Source: Vacuolonema iberomarrocanum LEGE 07170
GTDB lineage: Bacteria > Cyanobacteriota > Cyanobacteriia > Elainellales > Elainellaceae
NCBI GenBank assembly: GCA_015207365.1
Contig: JADEXA010000030.1
Coordinates: forward strand, 1 to 64,000
Direction of reading: 5' to 3'
Length of the DNA: 64,000 bases
Positions 27,251-36,404 of this stretch are shown here, piece by piece (position 1 is the stretch's first letter; each line of letters opens with the position of its first letter). Below the pieces are notes generated by a model. It ran no database searches and was not told the origin of the DNA. It was given only the letters and a program-made list of their open reading frames with translations. A program made the position numbers and the translations under genes.

Positions 27251-27751
27251 ATGACCATACCATCTCGTCTTGTGTTAGCAAGCGGTTTGCTATTGCTCGC
27301 GGGTTGCTCGGCTTCGCCTGACAATCTGGCTGAGGAACACTTAAGCTTCATTCAGACAGGAAATGTGAGTGAAGCCCGTGAACAGTATTGTGTACTTGGA
27401 GAAAGTCTCAGGCTGCACGATGTTAGAGACTTTGAGATTGTCAGTACTACGACAAAGAGTCGAGATGGCTTTGATTTTACTGAGATAGTCGCAAATGTTG
27501 ACACTAGCCAGTTCAAGCTGATTGACCCAGGTACAGGGCCTCAACAAATTCCTATTAGACAAGTGACGATAGAGGTTTGGGACTCCGACGACTTCTATGA
27601 AGGGCTTGTGCTTTCGACAGCCAGGTTCAATGAGCTTAGCCAAAGAAATGAGTCCATCACCGGCATGCCAGCGGAACCCCTAGATACTCCCGGCAGAGAG
27701 GCTGTCAACCCGTCTAAACTATGTGCTTTTCTACCCTTTGAGCAATTTTAG
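27251..27751 (+). CDS. Small putative lipoprotein
   Basis: 166 residues, MTIPSRLVLASGLLLLAGCS at the start: a short signal sequence with lipobox LLAGC, so the lipidated Cys is residue 19. The mature part begins ASPDNLAEEHLSFIQTGNVS, similar in style to DUF4878-like or low-homology lipoproteins with a cystatin-like fold, but I cannot assign a family. Membrane-associated, periplasmic side. Monocistronic; the next gene is convergent. Confidence 0.65.
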   Translation: MTIPSRLVLASGLLLLAGCSASPDNLAEEHLSFIQTGNVSEAREQYCVLGESLRLHDVRDFEIVSTTTKSRDGFDFTEIVANVDTSQFKLIDPGTGPQQIPIRQVTIEVWDSDDFYEGLVLSTARFNELSQRNESITGMPAEPLDTPGREAVNPSKLCAFLPFEQF

Positions 27752-27858
27752 AAACAGGCGATCGCAACAGTTCAAAACGAGTGCTTTGCTGCGGAGCGGC
27801 GGGCTAACGTTCTCTTGACCTCCCGCTCATCAGAGCAATCGACGATGTCAACCGACGT

Positions 27859-28737
27859 TTACGTCAAAGCATCAACAAATGGGCGAACAACATTCACGAA
27901 CGCATCGGTCGCTTCATAGGGCAGTACATTGCGTCCCGAAATCAGACAGCCTTCCCCATGGGGCAAGTGTTCGAGATACTCTGCAAGGCGCTTTTCGGCA
28001 CTTTCGCTGTAGCCTTTGGTGACACTGGAGGCTTGCTTGCCAAAGACTGCCAACGTCGGACAGGTCAGAGATTCGATCGCCGCCTGATAGTCTTGTCGCC
28101 AAAACCCTGATAGAAATGCGAAAACGGCGTGGCGAGTGGCGGCTTTTGCAGAATCGGCCTGGAGGCGATCGAGCCAGTTGTCGTCGATATCCGCTGGGTC
28201 GCCAAACAACTGCCGTTCCGAAAACGAGGCGAGAAACTTGCGTCGCCGAGCATATTGATAAAACGCTGCACCCAGGGGAGTATCAAACAAATTCCAGGCA
28301 ACATTTTGCTGCTGTGGCTGGGTTGGGTTGGTCATCAACCGCCAAGCTGGGGGGCCAGAGAGGGCGATCGCCTTCACCTGCTCTGGAAACAACTCAGCAC
28401 AAGATAACGCCACGGGAAACAAGGCTCCCTGCGTCACAATTACCACAGGCTCTTGAATGATGTCGGTTACAAGCTTTTGAAGCTGCTGTCCCCAGTCATC
28501 GGGATGGTAAGCCACACGCGGTAAGTCACTCTCGCCACAGCCGAGCAAGTCGGGATTGTAAATCACATTGCGCTGCCCCGATTCATGCCAAGCGTTGATG
28601 AAGCGCGTCCAAAACCACCGGGATAAGCCAACGCCGATGGGATGAATGAGCAGCAAAGGCGAACCACTGGGTTCACCCGTCGGCGGATCAATGCGATCGT
28701 ATGCACAGTTGTAACCTTGCCAGTCGTAGTGCTTCAT
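27859..28737 (-). CDS. Alpha/beta-hydrolase fold protein lacking the nucleophile elbow serine
   Basis: 292 residues from ATG 28737 (MKHYDWQGYNCAYDR). Typical fold markers: LLLIHPIGVGLSRWFW (oxyanion HP/HG-type turn), NPDLLGCGESDLP, a cap region, TCPTLAVFGKQAS and the C-terminal HLPHGEG with a possible catalytic His. Where the nucleophile elbow GxSxG is expected the sequence reads VTQGALFPVAL, with Gly in the Ser position. Either another residue acts or the protein is non-hydrolytic. No signal peptide; cytosolic. Confidence 0.85.
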   Translation of the reverse strand: MKHYDWQGYNCAYDRIDPPTGEPSGSPLLLIHPIGVGLSRWFWTRFINAWHESGQRNVIYNPDLLGCGESDLPRVAYHPDDWGQQLQKLVTDIIQEPVVIVTQGALFPVALSCAELFPEQVKAIALSGPPAWRLMTNPTQPQQQNVAWNLFDTPLGAAFYQYARRRKFLASFSERQLFGDPADIDDNWLDRLQADSAKAATRHAVFAFLSGFWRQDYQAAIESLTCPTLAVFGKQASSVTKGYSESAEKRLAEYLEHLPHGEGCLISGRNVLPYEATDAFVNVVRPFVDALT

Positions 28738-28874
28738 TGGTTTTGTCTCCGCCAGCCCAGTCCGAGTTTCATCATAGTGGAGTTTGCTGGCAGGCGATTG
28801 GATGGAATGGATAGAGAGGCGATCGCCCACTCCAACAAAACCCCTCCCCTAAACCTCAAGCCGATATTGCTGAT

Positions 28875-28950
28875 AGTGGGGATGATTTTTTTCAAGAAGG
28901 GGGCGTGATACGCCCCCTTCTTGAAAAAATAAACTTTGGATTTTGCAACC
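28875..28950. repeat. Family B hairpin element, copy B2
   Basis: A 19-20 bp near-perfect stem (TTTTTTCAAGAAGGGGGCG, 5-base loop, complement) at 28886-28930 followed by AAACTTTGGATTTTGCAACC. The right-hand tail matches B1. Found in the spacer between the divergent alpha/beta-hydrolase and Uma2 genes, so it is not a terminator for either. Confidence 0.8.
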
Positions 28951-29046
28951 CTCTCAATCCTGACCCACCTTCCAGATTCATCCCGCCCTTGAGTTCCCCA
29001 TGGCACACTGAAAGCAGGGAAATACAACGCCCACGAGAACAAAGCT

Positions 29047-29613
29047 ATGACTATCTCGACCGAACAAACAGTCTGGACAGATGTCGACTTCATGGCACTT
29101 TCAAAAGATGGGCATCGCTACGAATTGGTAGACGGGGAGCCAATCGACCTGGGCAATTCAGGAATGGAACATGGCGGTATTGGCTCGTTCCTAGGAGGCT
29201 TACTCGCGCTCTATGTCCGAAAGCAGAAATTGGGGATTATCTGCGACTCTAGTACGGCGTTCACCTTAAAGAATGGGAATAAACGCTCTCCAGACGTGTC
29301 TTTTGTGAGCAAAGAACGGCTCAAAGGGTTAAAACGTCTGCCCCGTGGGTTCTTTCAAGGCTCTCCTGATTTAGTCGTTGAAATCCTTTCGCCAAACGAC
29401 ACCGTTGAGGAAATCCACGCCAAGATTGTGGAATACTTCGAGAACGAAACCCGCCTGGTGTGGGTCATTCACCCCGATGAGCGGTATGTGCTGGTCTACC
29501 ATGCCCCAGAGCCCGATCGCTTCTTGCGGGCAGATGACATGCTGGATGGCGAGGCCGTTGTGCCAGGGTTCTCAATGGCGATCGCCGATCTTTTCGAAGA
29601 ATGGGATTTTTGA
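29047..29613 (+). CDS. Uma2 family (DUF820) protein
   Basis: 188 residues, the standard length of single-domain Uma2 proteins. PD-(D/E)XK-like residues are well placed: Glu in RYELVDGEPIDL, Asp in RSPDVSFVSKERL, Glu-x-Leu in PDLVVEILSPND, and Lys in EEIHAKIVEYFEN; YLVWVIHP-type strand LVWVIHPDERYV follows. Function unknown. Convergent with another Uma2 gene 45 bp away, a second such pair in this window. Confidence 0.9.
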   Translation: MTISTEQTVWTDVDFMALSKDGHRYELVDGEPIDLGNSGMEHGGIGSFLGGLLALYVRKQKLGIICDSSTAFTLKNGNKRSPDVSFVSKERLKGLKRLPRGFFQGSPDLVVEILSPNDTVEEIHAKIVEYFENETRLVWVIHPDERYVLVYHAPEPDRFLRADDMLDGEAVVPGFSMAIADLFEEWDF

Positions 29614-29658
29614 TGAGGCGATCGCCCTCCAAATCCAGGTGAACGAGCAGTTTGGCTG

Positions 29659-30360
29659 TTAACCTTCTGGCTCAATCCCCAGGGCACGGAGTTGGGCGGC
29701 AAGTTGAGCGGCTTTGGCTTCGGCAACCATCGCCCGTTCATGGCCTGTAGGAAGGAGGGTTTGGTGGCGATCGCACCATCGCAGCCAAGTGGTTTGGATG
29801 CCTTCAAACTCACCATCCCAGAGCATCAGCCCTAATCCAACCTGCTCTAACCAGGGCGTTTCCAAGATTCGATAGCGTCCCTCCATCAGCCCAAATACGC
29901 GCAACTGTTCGTCCCCCAACTGTTGCAACGGATCAAACACGACATAGTAAGGAATGCCTAATCGGGCATATGCGTCGAGTTTGCTGCCCAATTCATTGTC
30001 CTCACGATTGGAGACAATCTCAATCACCACATCCGGCGATTTGCCAAACTCCCAAACGAAATAAGCACGGTTCTTTTTCTCGCGGAAATCTTGAGGCGCT
30101 TCCACATCCACGCTAACGAAAACATCGGGAACAATAGGGGGATGGTGAACGGTGGCGAAAATGCCAATATCGGCATCGGCGATAAATGGACGATCCATGC
30201 CAAAGTTTGCCCAAGAGCTGTACAACGCTTCTACGAGCAAACGCTGTAACTTGGCTGACAAGAAGTTGTCCACGGGAGTGTCGTCCTCCGTGACCACAGA
30301 GCCTAGATTGATGGGAATCGGTAATTCAGGCGGTGTATTCGGAGTAGCGCTTTGGGTCAT
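29659..30360 (-). CDS. Uma2 family (DUF820) protein
   Basis: 233 residues from ATG 30360 (MTQSATPNTPPELP); a TTG at 30375 is possible. Core features: DVFVSVDVEAPQDF, KSPDVVIEIVSNREDNELGSK (Glu and Lys of the nuclease-like motif), IPYYVVFDPLQ. C-terminal Ala/Leu/Glu helix AMVAEAKAAQLAAQLRAL ends in GIEPEG, a tail also seen (GLDPEQID) in the Uma2 gene at 18.2 kb, suggesting common ancestry of these two. Function unknown. Confidence 0.9.
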   Translation of the reverse strand: MTQSATPNTPPELPIPINLGSVVTEDDTPVDNFLSAKLQRLLVEALYSSWANFGMDRPFIADADIGIFATVHHPPIVPDVFVSVDVEAPQDFREKKNRAYFVWEFGKSPDVVIEIVSNREDNELGSKLDAYARLGIPYYVVFDPLQQLGDEQLRVFGLMEGRYRILETPWLEQVGLGLMLWDGEFEGIQTTWLRWCDRHQTLLPTGHERAMVAEAKAAQLAAQLRALGIEPEG

Positions 30361-30420
30361 CGCGATCGCTTCCAAGTTTGAAGGGAAACTTATGTCTAGC
30401 TTATGAAATTTCGCAGCAAG

Positions 30421-33312
30421 TTACTCCAATCGATCGATTTCTCCAGTTCTGCCGTTGATGCGAACGCGTTGGCCATTGCGGAAGATTTGGGTAGCGTCTT
30501 CCACATTCATCACAGCGGGGATGCCATATTCTCGGGCGACGATCGCCCCGTGCGACAACTGCCCTCCAACCTCAGCGATCAGCCCCCCAACTTGGGCGAG
30601 GAGAGGCGACCAGCCTGCATCGGTGAAGGGGACGACCAGTACGGTGTCGCGATCCACATCGGGGATAGTGTTGAGGTTGGTGACGACTCTGACCGTGCCT
30701 TCCATTTGGCCGGGGCTGGCTCCGATGCCGCGTAGCTGACTGGCAGGAAGGGCAGCGATGGGTGTGGGGAAAAACTCCGGTGGGTCATTGCCGTACACGA
30801 GATTGGGGACGCTGGGTTGGGCGCGATCGCTCGTTAGGCGTTTTTGGCGGGTGGTGATGCGATCGTGTAGTGTGGCCTTCAGCTCAGTGGCATTGCCTTC
30901 GACCAGTTGGCGAATTTCATCAAATTCCAGGAAAAAGATTTCGCCAGTGGAGTGCAGCAAGCCTTCGCTGAGCCAGCGTTGCTCTAGCGCTAGAAAGCTC
31001 CAGCGCAGCTCGGCGAGCAGGCGATTATAGACTTCGGCAACCCATCCTTTGAGATCCAGGCGGCGTTGGATGCGGTTGGATTTGCGAGACGTTTCGCTGT
31101 CAGCCGTTGGCGCTTTGAGGAATTGTAGGAGCAGCGTTTGCACGGGTTGGGGATCTTCCCGCCAGCAGGAAACAGAGATATCGGTGGCGACAGGGCTGAG
31201 GTAGCCATAATCTGTCAGGAATTGGTCGAATTTTTGGAGAATCTGTTGTCCATCTGCCGTTTCGTTCAGGCGACCGAAGAGTTGTTGAGTGTCTGTCGGT
31301 AAAGAATCTCCCATGAGCGGGCGAGCTTCGGTGGCCAGGGATTGGAGCGATCGCGTGGCGGCGACTTCTGGGGTGCGGCGGCTGTCGAGCTGTCCCAGGT
31401 CAGCGCGACCGATGGCTTTGCGGGCGGCGAAGCCTAGGGGAGCGAGGATGTTGTAGTAGGTGGTGCGTTTGAGTACATCCAAAATGCGATCGATGCGCTG
31501 GAGGATGGCGGTGGGTTCCAGGCTCTCGGCAGATTCAGTGGTGAGGTTGTGGAGCAGGGGTTGGAAATGAGTGCGATCGTCCTTGGCAAAGGCATTGGGC
31601 AGGTTGATTTCCTGTTGCACCAAACGCAGCAGTCCCGGAACGTTGCGCAGGGTCGATTGCAGCGGTGGCTTGCTGAACTTTGCGCCACGGGTGAGGAATT
31701 CCAGGCTTTCCGGCGGTAAGCCCATGCGAGAGAACACATCCCCCAGCAGGGTCGCGTTGAAATAGGCGGCGGAGTTGTGCAAGGTGGCGGTTTCGGTGAA
31801 ATCCAACCCAAGGGCGCGATCGCCCAGCACAATAGTGAAAATCTCGCCCCACACGCCACAGGTCAGCGGACGGTTAATCGACCAGGTGAGGGGATGGATG
31901 AAGCCGGGAATCACTTCAGCGGCAATTTTCCGCGTCCAGATTGGTTGCAGTGTCGTGATCGGGCGGGATTGAAGCAGCCACAGTTGCTGACCATCGAAGC
32001 TCCACTCAATATCTTGGGGAATGCCGTGGAATTGATTTTCTAAATGCCGTGCCAGATAGGCGACTTGTTGCACCAGACGGTTGGGCACATCCCCTGCCCC
32101 TTCAACAGCCAGGGATTGCTCGTCGGGTAAACGCCAGTCTTCCCCCAGGTCGCTGTCGGAAAGGGCGACACGATAGCGATCGGGGGTGAATCGCCCCGAA
32201 ACCACGCGAGTGGCGGCTCCCGGCAGTGCTTCCACAATCACCACATTGCCCTGACGCGCCACCGGATCGCGGCTAAAGGCCACACCAGAGAACACGCCCT
32301 GCACCTGCCGCTGCACCAGCACGGCCATGCCACCATCGGTAATTCCCTGGCGCTGACGATATTGCACGGCACGGGGCAGGTTGTACGACGCCTGACAACG
32401 CAACACTGTCTCCGCCAGTATGGTCGGATTGGTGATGTCGAGGAAGGAGTCGTACTGTCCGGCGGCAGAGGCGATCGCCCCATCTTCCCCAATCGCCGAA
32501 GAGCGCACCACCATCGGCGTTTCCTCAGTGGGCTTGACCGTTTGCAGTAGCGGCGCTGGGTCATCCCCCGGCGGCACCACCCAACCCGGTGGCACGGGAT
32601 AGCGCCATTCCTTCAGTTGCGCCAGGGTCGCGGCTTTGCCGCCCACTTGCTTGGTATCCAACCGCTGATCGAGGGAGAGGAGGGCGCGATCGCCTCGAAA
32701 AAACTTAAACATAGTACGTGACTCGGTTTGGGCAGACTCCGCAGGCAAATCGAGGTCGTCGGGGATTTGGCGATAGACCCAGGCTATCAGCAAGCTGAGC
32801 AGGGCTGTCGCTATCACCCGCGTTCCATCTTGAGGATGCCGCAAAGCAACGATGACAGGCAAGAGCACCAGGATGCCAAATTTCCCCGCCTGCCGCTCCC
32901 GTACAAGGGTAAAGCCGACCCCACCAATCAACGCCACCAGCAATGCCGTTTGCAGATCATGAGCCAGAAACCCCCAAACGACGTTGGTTGTGCCAGCCCC
33001 TCGACCAAAGCCATAGCGCCCCGCCACCAGCAACATCAAGGCCACCAGCTCGACCGCAGGTGCAGTGGGAAAGAGCGATCGCGCCAACCAAACCACCCCA
33101 ATCCCCTTCAGCGCCTCCGACAACACCGCCAAAATCCCAACAATGTTGCCCCCGTGATAAAACGCCGCCGATACGCTGATATTCCCAGTTCCCAAGTCCC
33201 GCAAGCGCTTTCCACTCAACCCACGGGTCAACCACGCCACCAATGGCAAGCCCCCCACAATCGGGCACACCACTAGCAACACCACCACAGCCCACCCCAT
33301 CGGCATCGGCAT
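30421..33312 (-). CDS. PlsY-like membrane domain fused to PEP-synthase/rifampin-phosphotransferase-like dikinase
   Basis: 963 residues (starts at 33306 or 33300 also possible). Residues 1-195 form a multi-helix PlsY-type glycerol-3-phosphate acyltransferase region, but its first motif reads GTGNISVSAAFYHGG instead of GxGNxGATN. Residues about 205-460 are a PPDK_N/ATP-grasp domain (GGKAATLAQL, VVRSSAIGEDG, GVFSGVAFSRDP, WLLQSRPI). A long middle region (460-860) has no named motif. Residues about 870-963 are the phosphohistidine swivel domain, His921 in QLSHGAIVARE. There is no PEP-binding barrel, so the soluble part resembles rifampin phosphotransferase. Reaction unknown. Confidence 0.85.
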   Translation of the reverse strand: MPMPMGWAVVVLLVVCPIVGGLPLVAWLTRGLSGKRLRDLGTGNISVSAAFYHGGNIVGILAVLSEALKGIGVVWLARSLFPTAPAVELVALMLLVAGRYGFGRGAGTTNVVWGFLAHDLQTALLVALIGGVGFTLVRERQAGKFGILVLLPVIVALRHPQDGTRVIATALLSLLIAWVYRQIPDDLDLPAESAQTESRTMFKFFRGDRALLSLDQRLDTKQVGGKAATLAQLKEWRYPVPPGWVVPPGDDPAPLLQTVKPTEETPMVVRSSAIGEDGAIASAAGQYDSFLDITNPTILAETVLRCQASYNLPRAVQYRQRQGITDGGMAVLVQRQVQGVFSGVAFSRDPVARQGNVVIVEALPGAATRVVSGRFTPDRYRVALSDSDLGEDWRLPDEQSLAVEGAGDVPNRLVQQVAYLARHLENQFHGIPQDIEWSFDGQQLWLLQSRPITTLQPIWTRKIAAEVIPGFIHPLTWSINRPLTCGVWGEIFTIVLGDRALGLDFTETATLHNSAAYFNATLLGDVFSRMGLPPESLEFLTRGAKFSKPPLQSTLRNVPGLLRLVQQEINLPNAFAKDDRTHFQPLLHNLTTESAESLEPTAILQRIDRILDVLKRTTYYNILAPLGFAARKAIGRADLGQLDSRRTPEVAATRSLQSLATEARPLMGDSLPTDTQQLFGRLNETADGQQILQKFDQFLTDYGYLSPVATDISVSCWREDPQPVQTLLLQFLKAPTADSETSRKSNRIQRRLDLKGWVAEVYNRLLAELRWSFLALEQRWLSEGLLHSTGEIFFLEFDEIRQLVEGNATELKATLHDRITTRQKRLTSDRAQPSVPNLVYGNDPPEFFPTPIAALPASQLRGIGASPGQMEGTVRVVTNLNTIPDVDRDTVLVVPFTDAGWSPLLAQVGGLIAEVGGQLSHGAIVAREYGIPAVMNVEDATQIFRNGQRVRINGRTGEIDRLE

Positions 33313-33387
33313 TCCTCAAGCCTCACGATACACGCTGTCTTTTAGGGTATTGCATTACTTGCTGGGAACAGGCATTGCAACTTGAGA

Positions 33388-34926
33388 TTACATCCAGGGA
33401 TTTTCGTCTTCCTCGAAGGAGAAATCATTAGTGGGAATACTCTGTAGCATTGGGTGAATCTGAAACTCTGTATTCTTATCTACATTGTCTAGCATCTCTT
33501 CAATCTCATAAGAAAAGATAAAATTGCCAACGCTTTGTCTGTATCCTATAAAGCCTAATCTATACAAGACTTGTACAATCTCATCTGGCTGATCATCATG
33601 AGGAAAATATGACGCAAACCACTTCAAGCCTTGATATTGGTGATTAGTATCAGGTGCTGTCAGAATACGCAGTTTGGTCTCTATTAACACCTCTCTAAGT
33701 TCTTTAGGCTTGAGAAGAGATAAATTGCAACTATTTTTTATAATCTTGATCAGAAGCTTGGCTAGAAGATTTAGACAAGGGTAAAGGTATCTCCACTCAT
33801 CAGTCAGCGCCTGCAATCTACTATTTGCATATCTCTTTTCTGCGGTAATCACGTGATTCATCTGAATCAAGCTAGAACCTGTCTCCGATGCATCATTAAT
33901 TGCATAAGTGCAAAATGCTAGAAGGTCTCGAGGCCTATATAGAGTTCTGCTAATCATATAATCAATTGGATTTTGTTCTTCAGAATATGAAAACAGTCTA
34001 TCAAATTCATCATCTTCAGCAAGACCTCCATAGTTTTTCAATCGCAATAAAAGCATTCTCTCCAAATTAACTTTTGTCCAACGAATCACAAGAATATTGT
34101 TTTCAAATTTTTCTTTTTGAGGCAAGCTTAAGCCGTCCAGTATGTCTGTTCTTAAAGCGATTAACGGTTTAACGCGATCCCTGTAAACATAATCTTTCAT
34201 TATCTCGAATAAACCACGTAGAAGAAGCTGCTGATCTTCGCTTTTAGGATTCCATCCAAGATCTAAATCATCAAATAGCAAGTAAAGTTTTGAACCACCA
34301 ACTACCTTCCAAAAGCCTTTTTTGTGAAAGTCCTCTGTCTCCTTAACCAAATCTCTCATAACTTGATAAGGAGAAGTGCTTTCGTTTTTTCGGCCTTTGA
34401 TCGTAATTCCTTTTAATGAAATACTAATTTCCTGAATTAAGTCTGAGATTATATCAAAAAAAGTCTGATCCTCTCTCGATAGCTCTTGAACTTTTCTCAG
34501 AAACTTGTAAGCTTTCAAATCCTCGCCAATTAAAGGCATATTTCTTTTAAGGGGACCATTAGCTCCGTATTTTTCACGAAGTACTGAAATCATAATAATA
34601 TAATGCCAGATTAACTTATAAAGGATATGTTGCAACCCTTCAGCTTGTTTCAGATCATGAAACGCTTCCGTCTGAACAATGGCATCCAAATAACTTTTCC
34701 CTGGACGAACATAAGCGCAAATATATCGATTATCATTCCTGAATTTTTCATAAACATGAGACAAAATAGCAGACTTGCCCGATCCTGTTCTACCAAGCAA
34801 TATATACCTCTTGTCATCTATATCCTCTGCACACATGTATGTTTGCGTGTCTTCCAGAAAATATTCGCTTAAGCTAGAATCATTTTCAGCCGAAAAATCG
34901 CCTAATGGAAATGCTTGGATAGCCAT
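33388..34926 (-). CDS. P-loop ATPase, Sll1717 family
   Basis: 512 residues. Walker A GRTGSGKSAI (about 46-55) and Walker B LYLLFDDLDLGW (about 218-229) in a KAP/STAND-like NTPase core, then a mostly helical C-terminal half. It resembles the family named after Synechocystis Sll1717, which is patchily distributed and of unknown function. The gene is far more AT-rich than its surroundings and contains no GCGATCGC site, unlike nearly every other gene here, suggesting recent acquisition. No partner gene adjoins it directly; DUF433 and toxin genes follow upstream. Confidence 0.8.
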   Translation of the reverse strand: MAIQAFPLGDFSAENDSSLSEYFLEDTQTYMCAEDIDDKRYILLGRTGSGKSAILSHVYEKFRNDNRYICAYVRPGKSYLDAIVQTEAFHDLKQAEGLQHILYKLIWHYIIMISVLREKYGANGPLKRNMPLIGEDLKAYKFLRKVQELSREDQTFFDIISDLIQEISISLKGITIKGRKNESTSPYQVMRDLVKETEDFHKKGFWKVVGGSKLYLLFDDLDLGWNPKSEDQQLLLRGLFEIMKDYVYRDRVKPLIALRTDILDGLSLPQKEKFENNILVIRWTKVNLERMLLLRLKNYGGLAEDDEFDRLFSYSEEQNPIDYMISRTLYRPRDLLAFCTYAINDASETGSSLIQMNHVITAEKRYANSRLQALTDEWRYLYPCLNLLAKLLIKIIKNSCNLSLLKPKELREVLIETKLRILTAPDTNHQYQGLKWFASYFPHDDQPDEIVQVLYRLGFIGYRQSVGNFIFSYEIEEMLDNVDKNTEFQIHPMLQSIPTNDFSFEEDENPWM

Positions 34927-35220
34927 AGATTTTTGTAGACGAAAAACAATTCACTCTTTTTATAGTAGATAAGAACATAGATACTCGTCAAGGGCATGAT
35001 AACTATTATTCAAGATTTGATATGTACAGGTGATTTTCCGCTAATTTTTGAGATTAAGTAATAATTGGGACTATTGGATTATATCTTCGCTATTCAGTTA
35101 TGAAAATCAATTAATTTAAATGTATCTAAAAAATAGTCGCATTGTCAGTTTTTATTTTCTTGGATGATATACGTAAATGATGTATTTGAAACTTATTTGT
35201 ATTCAATTTATTCGTTGATT
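34927..35220. other. AT-rich spacer
   Basis: Very AT-rich DNA of 294 bp upstream of the ATPase gene. No convincing frame, repeat or RNA; continues the low-GC patch. Confidence 0.5.
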
Positions 35221-35439
35221 TCAGTTGAGTACCCAGTCCAGATAGAAGCTGAGGGTATCGAACACTTTGGCAAGTATAAGATGGGTAAGGTTTGTTGCTT
35301 GAATTTTCTCAGGTGGGATGCCCATGCGCCACAAGCCAACAATCGCCCATACCGAAGTCCGGGTATTCACAATGATCGGCTTCCCACTAAGAATTTCAGG
35401 GTTGCGTGTCACATAGCGGACAGGATTGGGTTAAGCATG
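35221..35439 (-). pseudogene. DUF433 antitoxin-like gene, probably decayed
   Basis: The open part (GTG 35412 to stop 35221, 63 residues) encodes TRNPEILSGKPIIVNTRTSV and IVGLWRMGIPPEKIQ, the DUF433 winged-helix core of VapB-like antitoxins. The ATG that would begin the gene (35439-35437, MLNP) is in another frame and runs into TGA. At the 3' end the typical C-terminal EINE also lies in a neighbouring frame just past the stop. Two small indels would explain both. No DUF5615 toxin partner follows. A shorter functional GTG-started protein cannot be excluded. Confidence 0.55.
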
Positions 35440-35524
35440 AGAATTTATTTTTTGGAAGAGATATTTTGAATTTAAGGAGGAGAGGACGATCGCTTATACA
35501 CCTCTTCAATATCCTGATAAATGG

Positions 35525-35941
35525 CTAAAGGTCTAGCATGAGGGCATGGAAGCCTGCTTGAACGAAATGGCGATCGCTTGTTACTGCCTCAGTTAGATAC
35601 TGTTGTTGCATGACCACAAACGACAGGCAGTCCGTCAATCCCCAAGTTTTATCAGCGCGAGATTGATAAAGTGCGAGTGCTTGCATTAGTAGCTCTGTGT
35701 TGATGCTGACGATCTTGATATTTTCAGTTTGATAGCATCTCTGGATGAATTGGACGGCTCCTTCTCGATTAAGAGCGCTGAGCGCATTCCCGACTTCAAC
35801 AAAGATAGCTTCTGTAATCCACACTTCAGCAGCAGCACGAATGCGAGGAAATAGGAGTTTTGCACAACGGTGATAGTCATCACGAGGATTGAGTAGCGCT
35901 TGAATAAAGACGGTATCGAGCAACAAACGCTCACGGCTCAT
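35525..35941 (-). CDS. PIN-domain toxin (VapC type)
   Basis: 138 residues. PIN-domain acidic residues are present: Asp9 in LLLDTVFIQALLN, Glu in EAIFVEVGNAL, Asp in WGLTDCLSF and Asp in AVTSDRHFVQ. Such toxins are Mg-dependent ribonucleases that cut tRNA or rRNA. Its ATG overlaps the TGA of the upstream gene by 4 bases, the usual translational coupling of antitoxin and toxin. Confidence 0.9.
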   Translation of the reverse strand: MSRERLLLDTVFIQALLNPRDDYHRCAKLLFPRIRAAAEVWITEAIFVEVGNALSALNREGAVQFIQRCYQTENIKIVSINTELLMQALALYQSRADKTWGLTDCLSFVVMQQQYLTEAVTSDRHFVQAGFHALMLDL

Positions 35942-36174
35942 GAATCAGTTTCCTGACGTTTACTTGTGCCATAGAGATAGTGGTCATGCTCAGCTGACCA
36001 ATCGGCTGGGGCTTCTACTGTTCCAGTCAAAGATTCCAGAACATCCCAGGCATCACTAGAGGCTTTAAAGTGTTGCTGTCGTAGATTGACTACAAATGAC
36101 AAGACTTGTTGCTGCAAGTCATCGGGCAACTCATTTATCTCTTCCACAATCTTTGTGATGATTAGGCTACTCAT
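35938..36174 (-). CDS. Antitoxin partner of PIN toxin
   Basis: 78 residues from ATG 36174 (MSSLIITKIVEEINELPDD), favoured by AGAGGA upstream; starts at 36180 or 36195 are in frame. The N-terminal helix (VEEINELPDDLQQQVLSFVV) resembles DUF2281-type antitoxins, where it forms the dimer/DNA-binding part, and the acidic C-terminus (DWSAEHDHYLYG) would wrap the toxin. First gene of the two-gene unit; the pair probably represses its own promoter. Confidence 0.8.
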   Translation of the reverse strand: MSSLIITKIVEEINELPDDLQQQVLSFVVNLRQQHFKASSDAWDVLESLTGTVEAPADWSAEHDHYLYGTSKRQETDS

Positions 36175-36404
36175 AAGCATTCCTCTTTCATGCAAGTGCT
36201 GAAGTAATGCGGTTCATGGATCTAGGCGGAGCAGTAGTTTGATACTAAGGTGAGTGCGGGTGGATAGCAATTCATCCCACACTTTTAAGGTTAACCGTCA
36301 GAATAGAGAGAGCATCTGCGATCGCCCTCCCCTATCTGCAATGTCTCAGGGCTACCGTTTCCAGACCACTGCTGTTGTCCGCGGGTTGTTGCCACGCGCC
36401 GATT

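Noticed and set aside
30421..33312. Phosphoenolpyruvate synthase (ppsA)
   Set aside because: The C-terminal PEP/pyruvate-binding barrel is missing and a membrane domain is fused in front.
35164..35469. 101-residue plus-strand ORF
   Set aside because: Antisense shadow of the DUF433 core.
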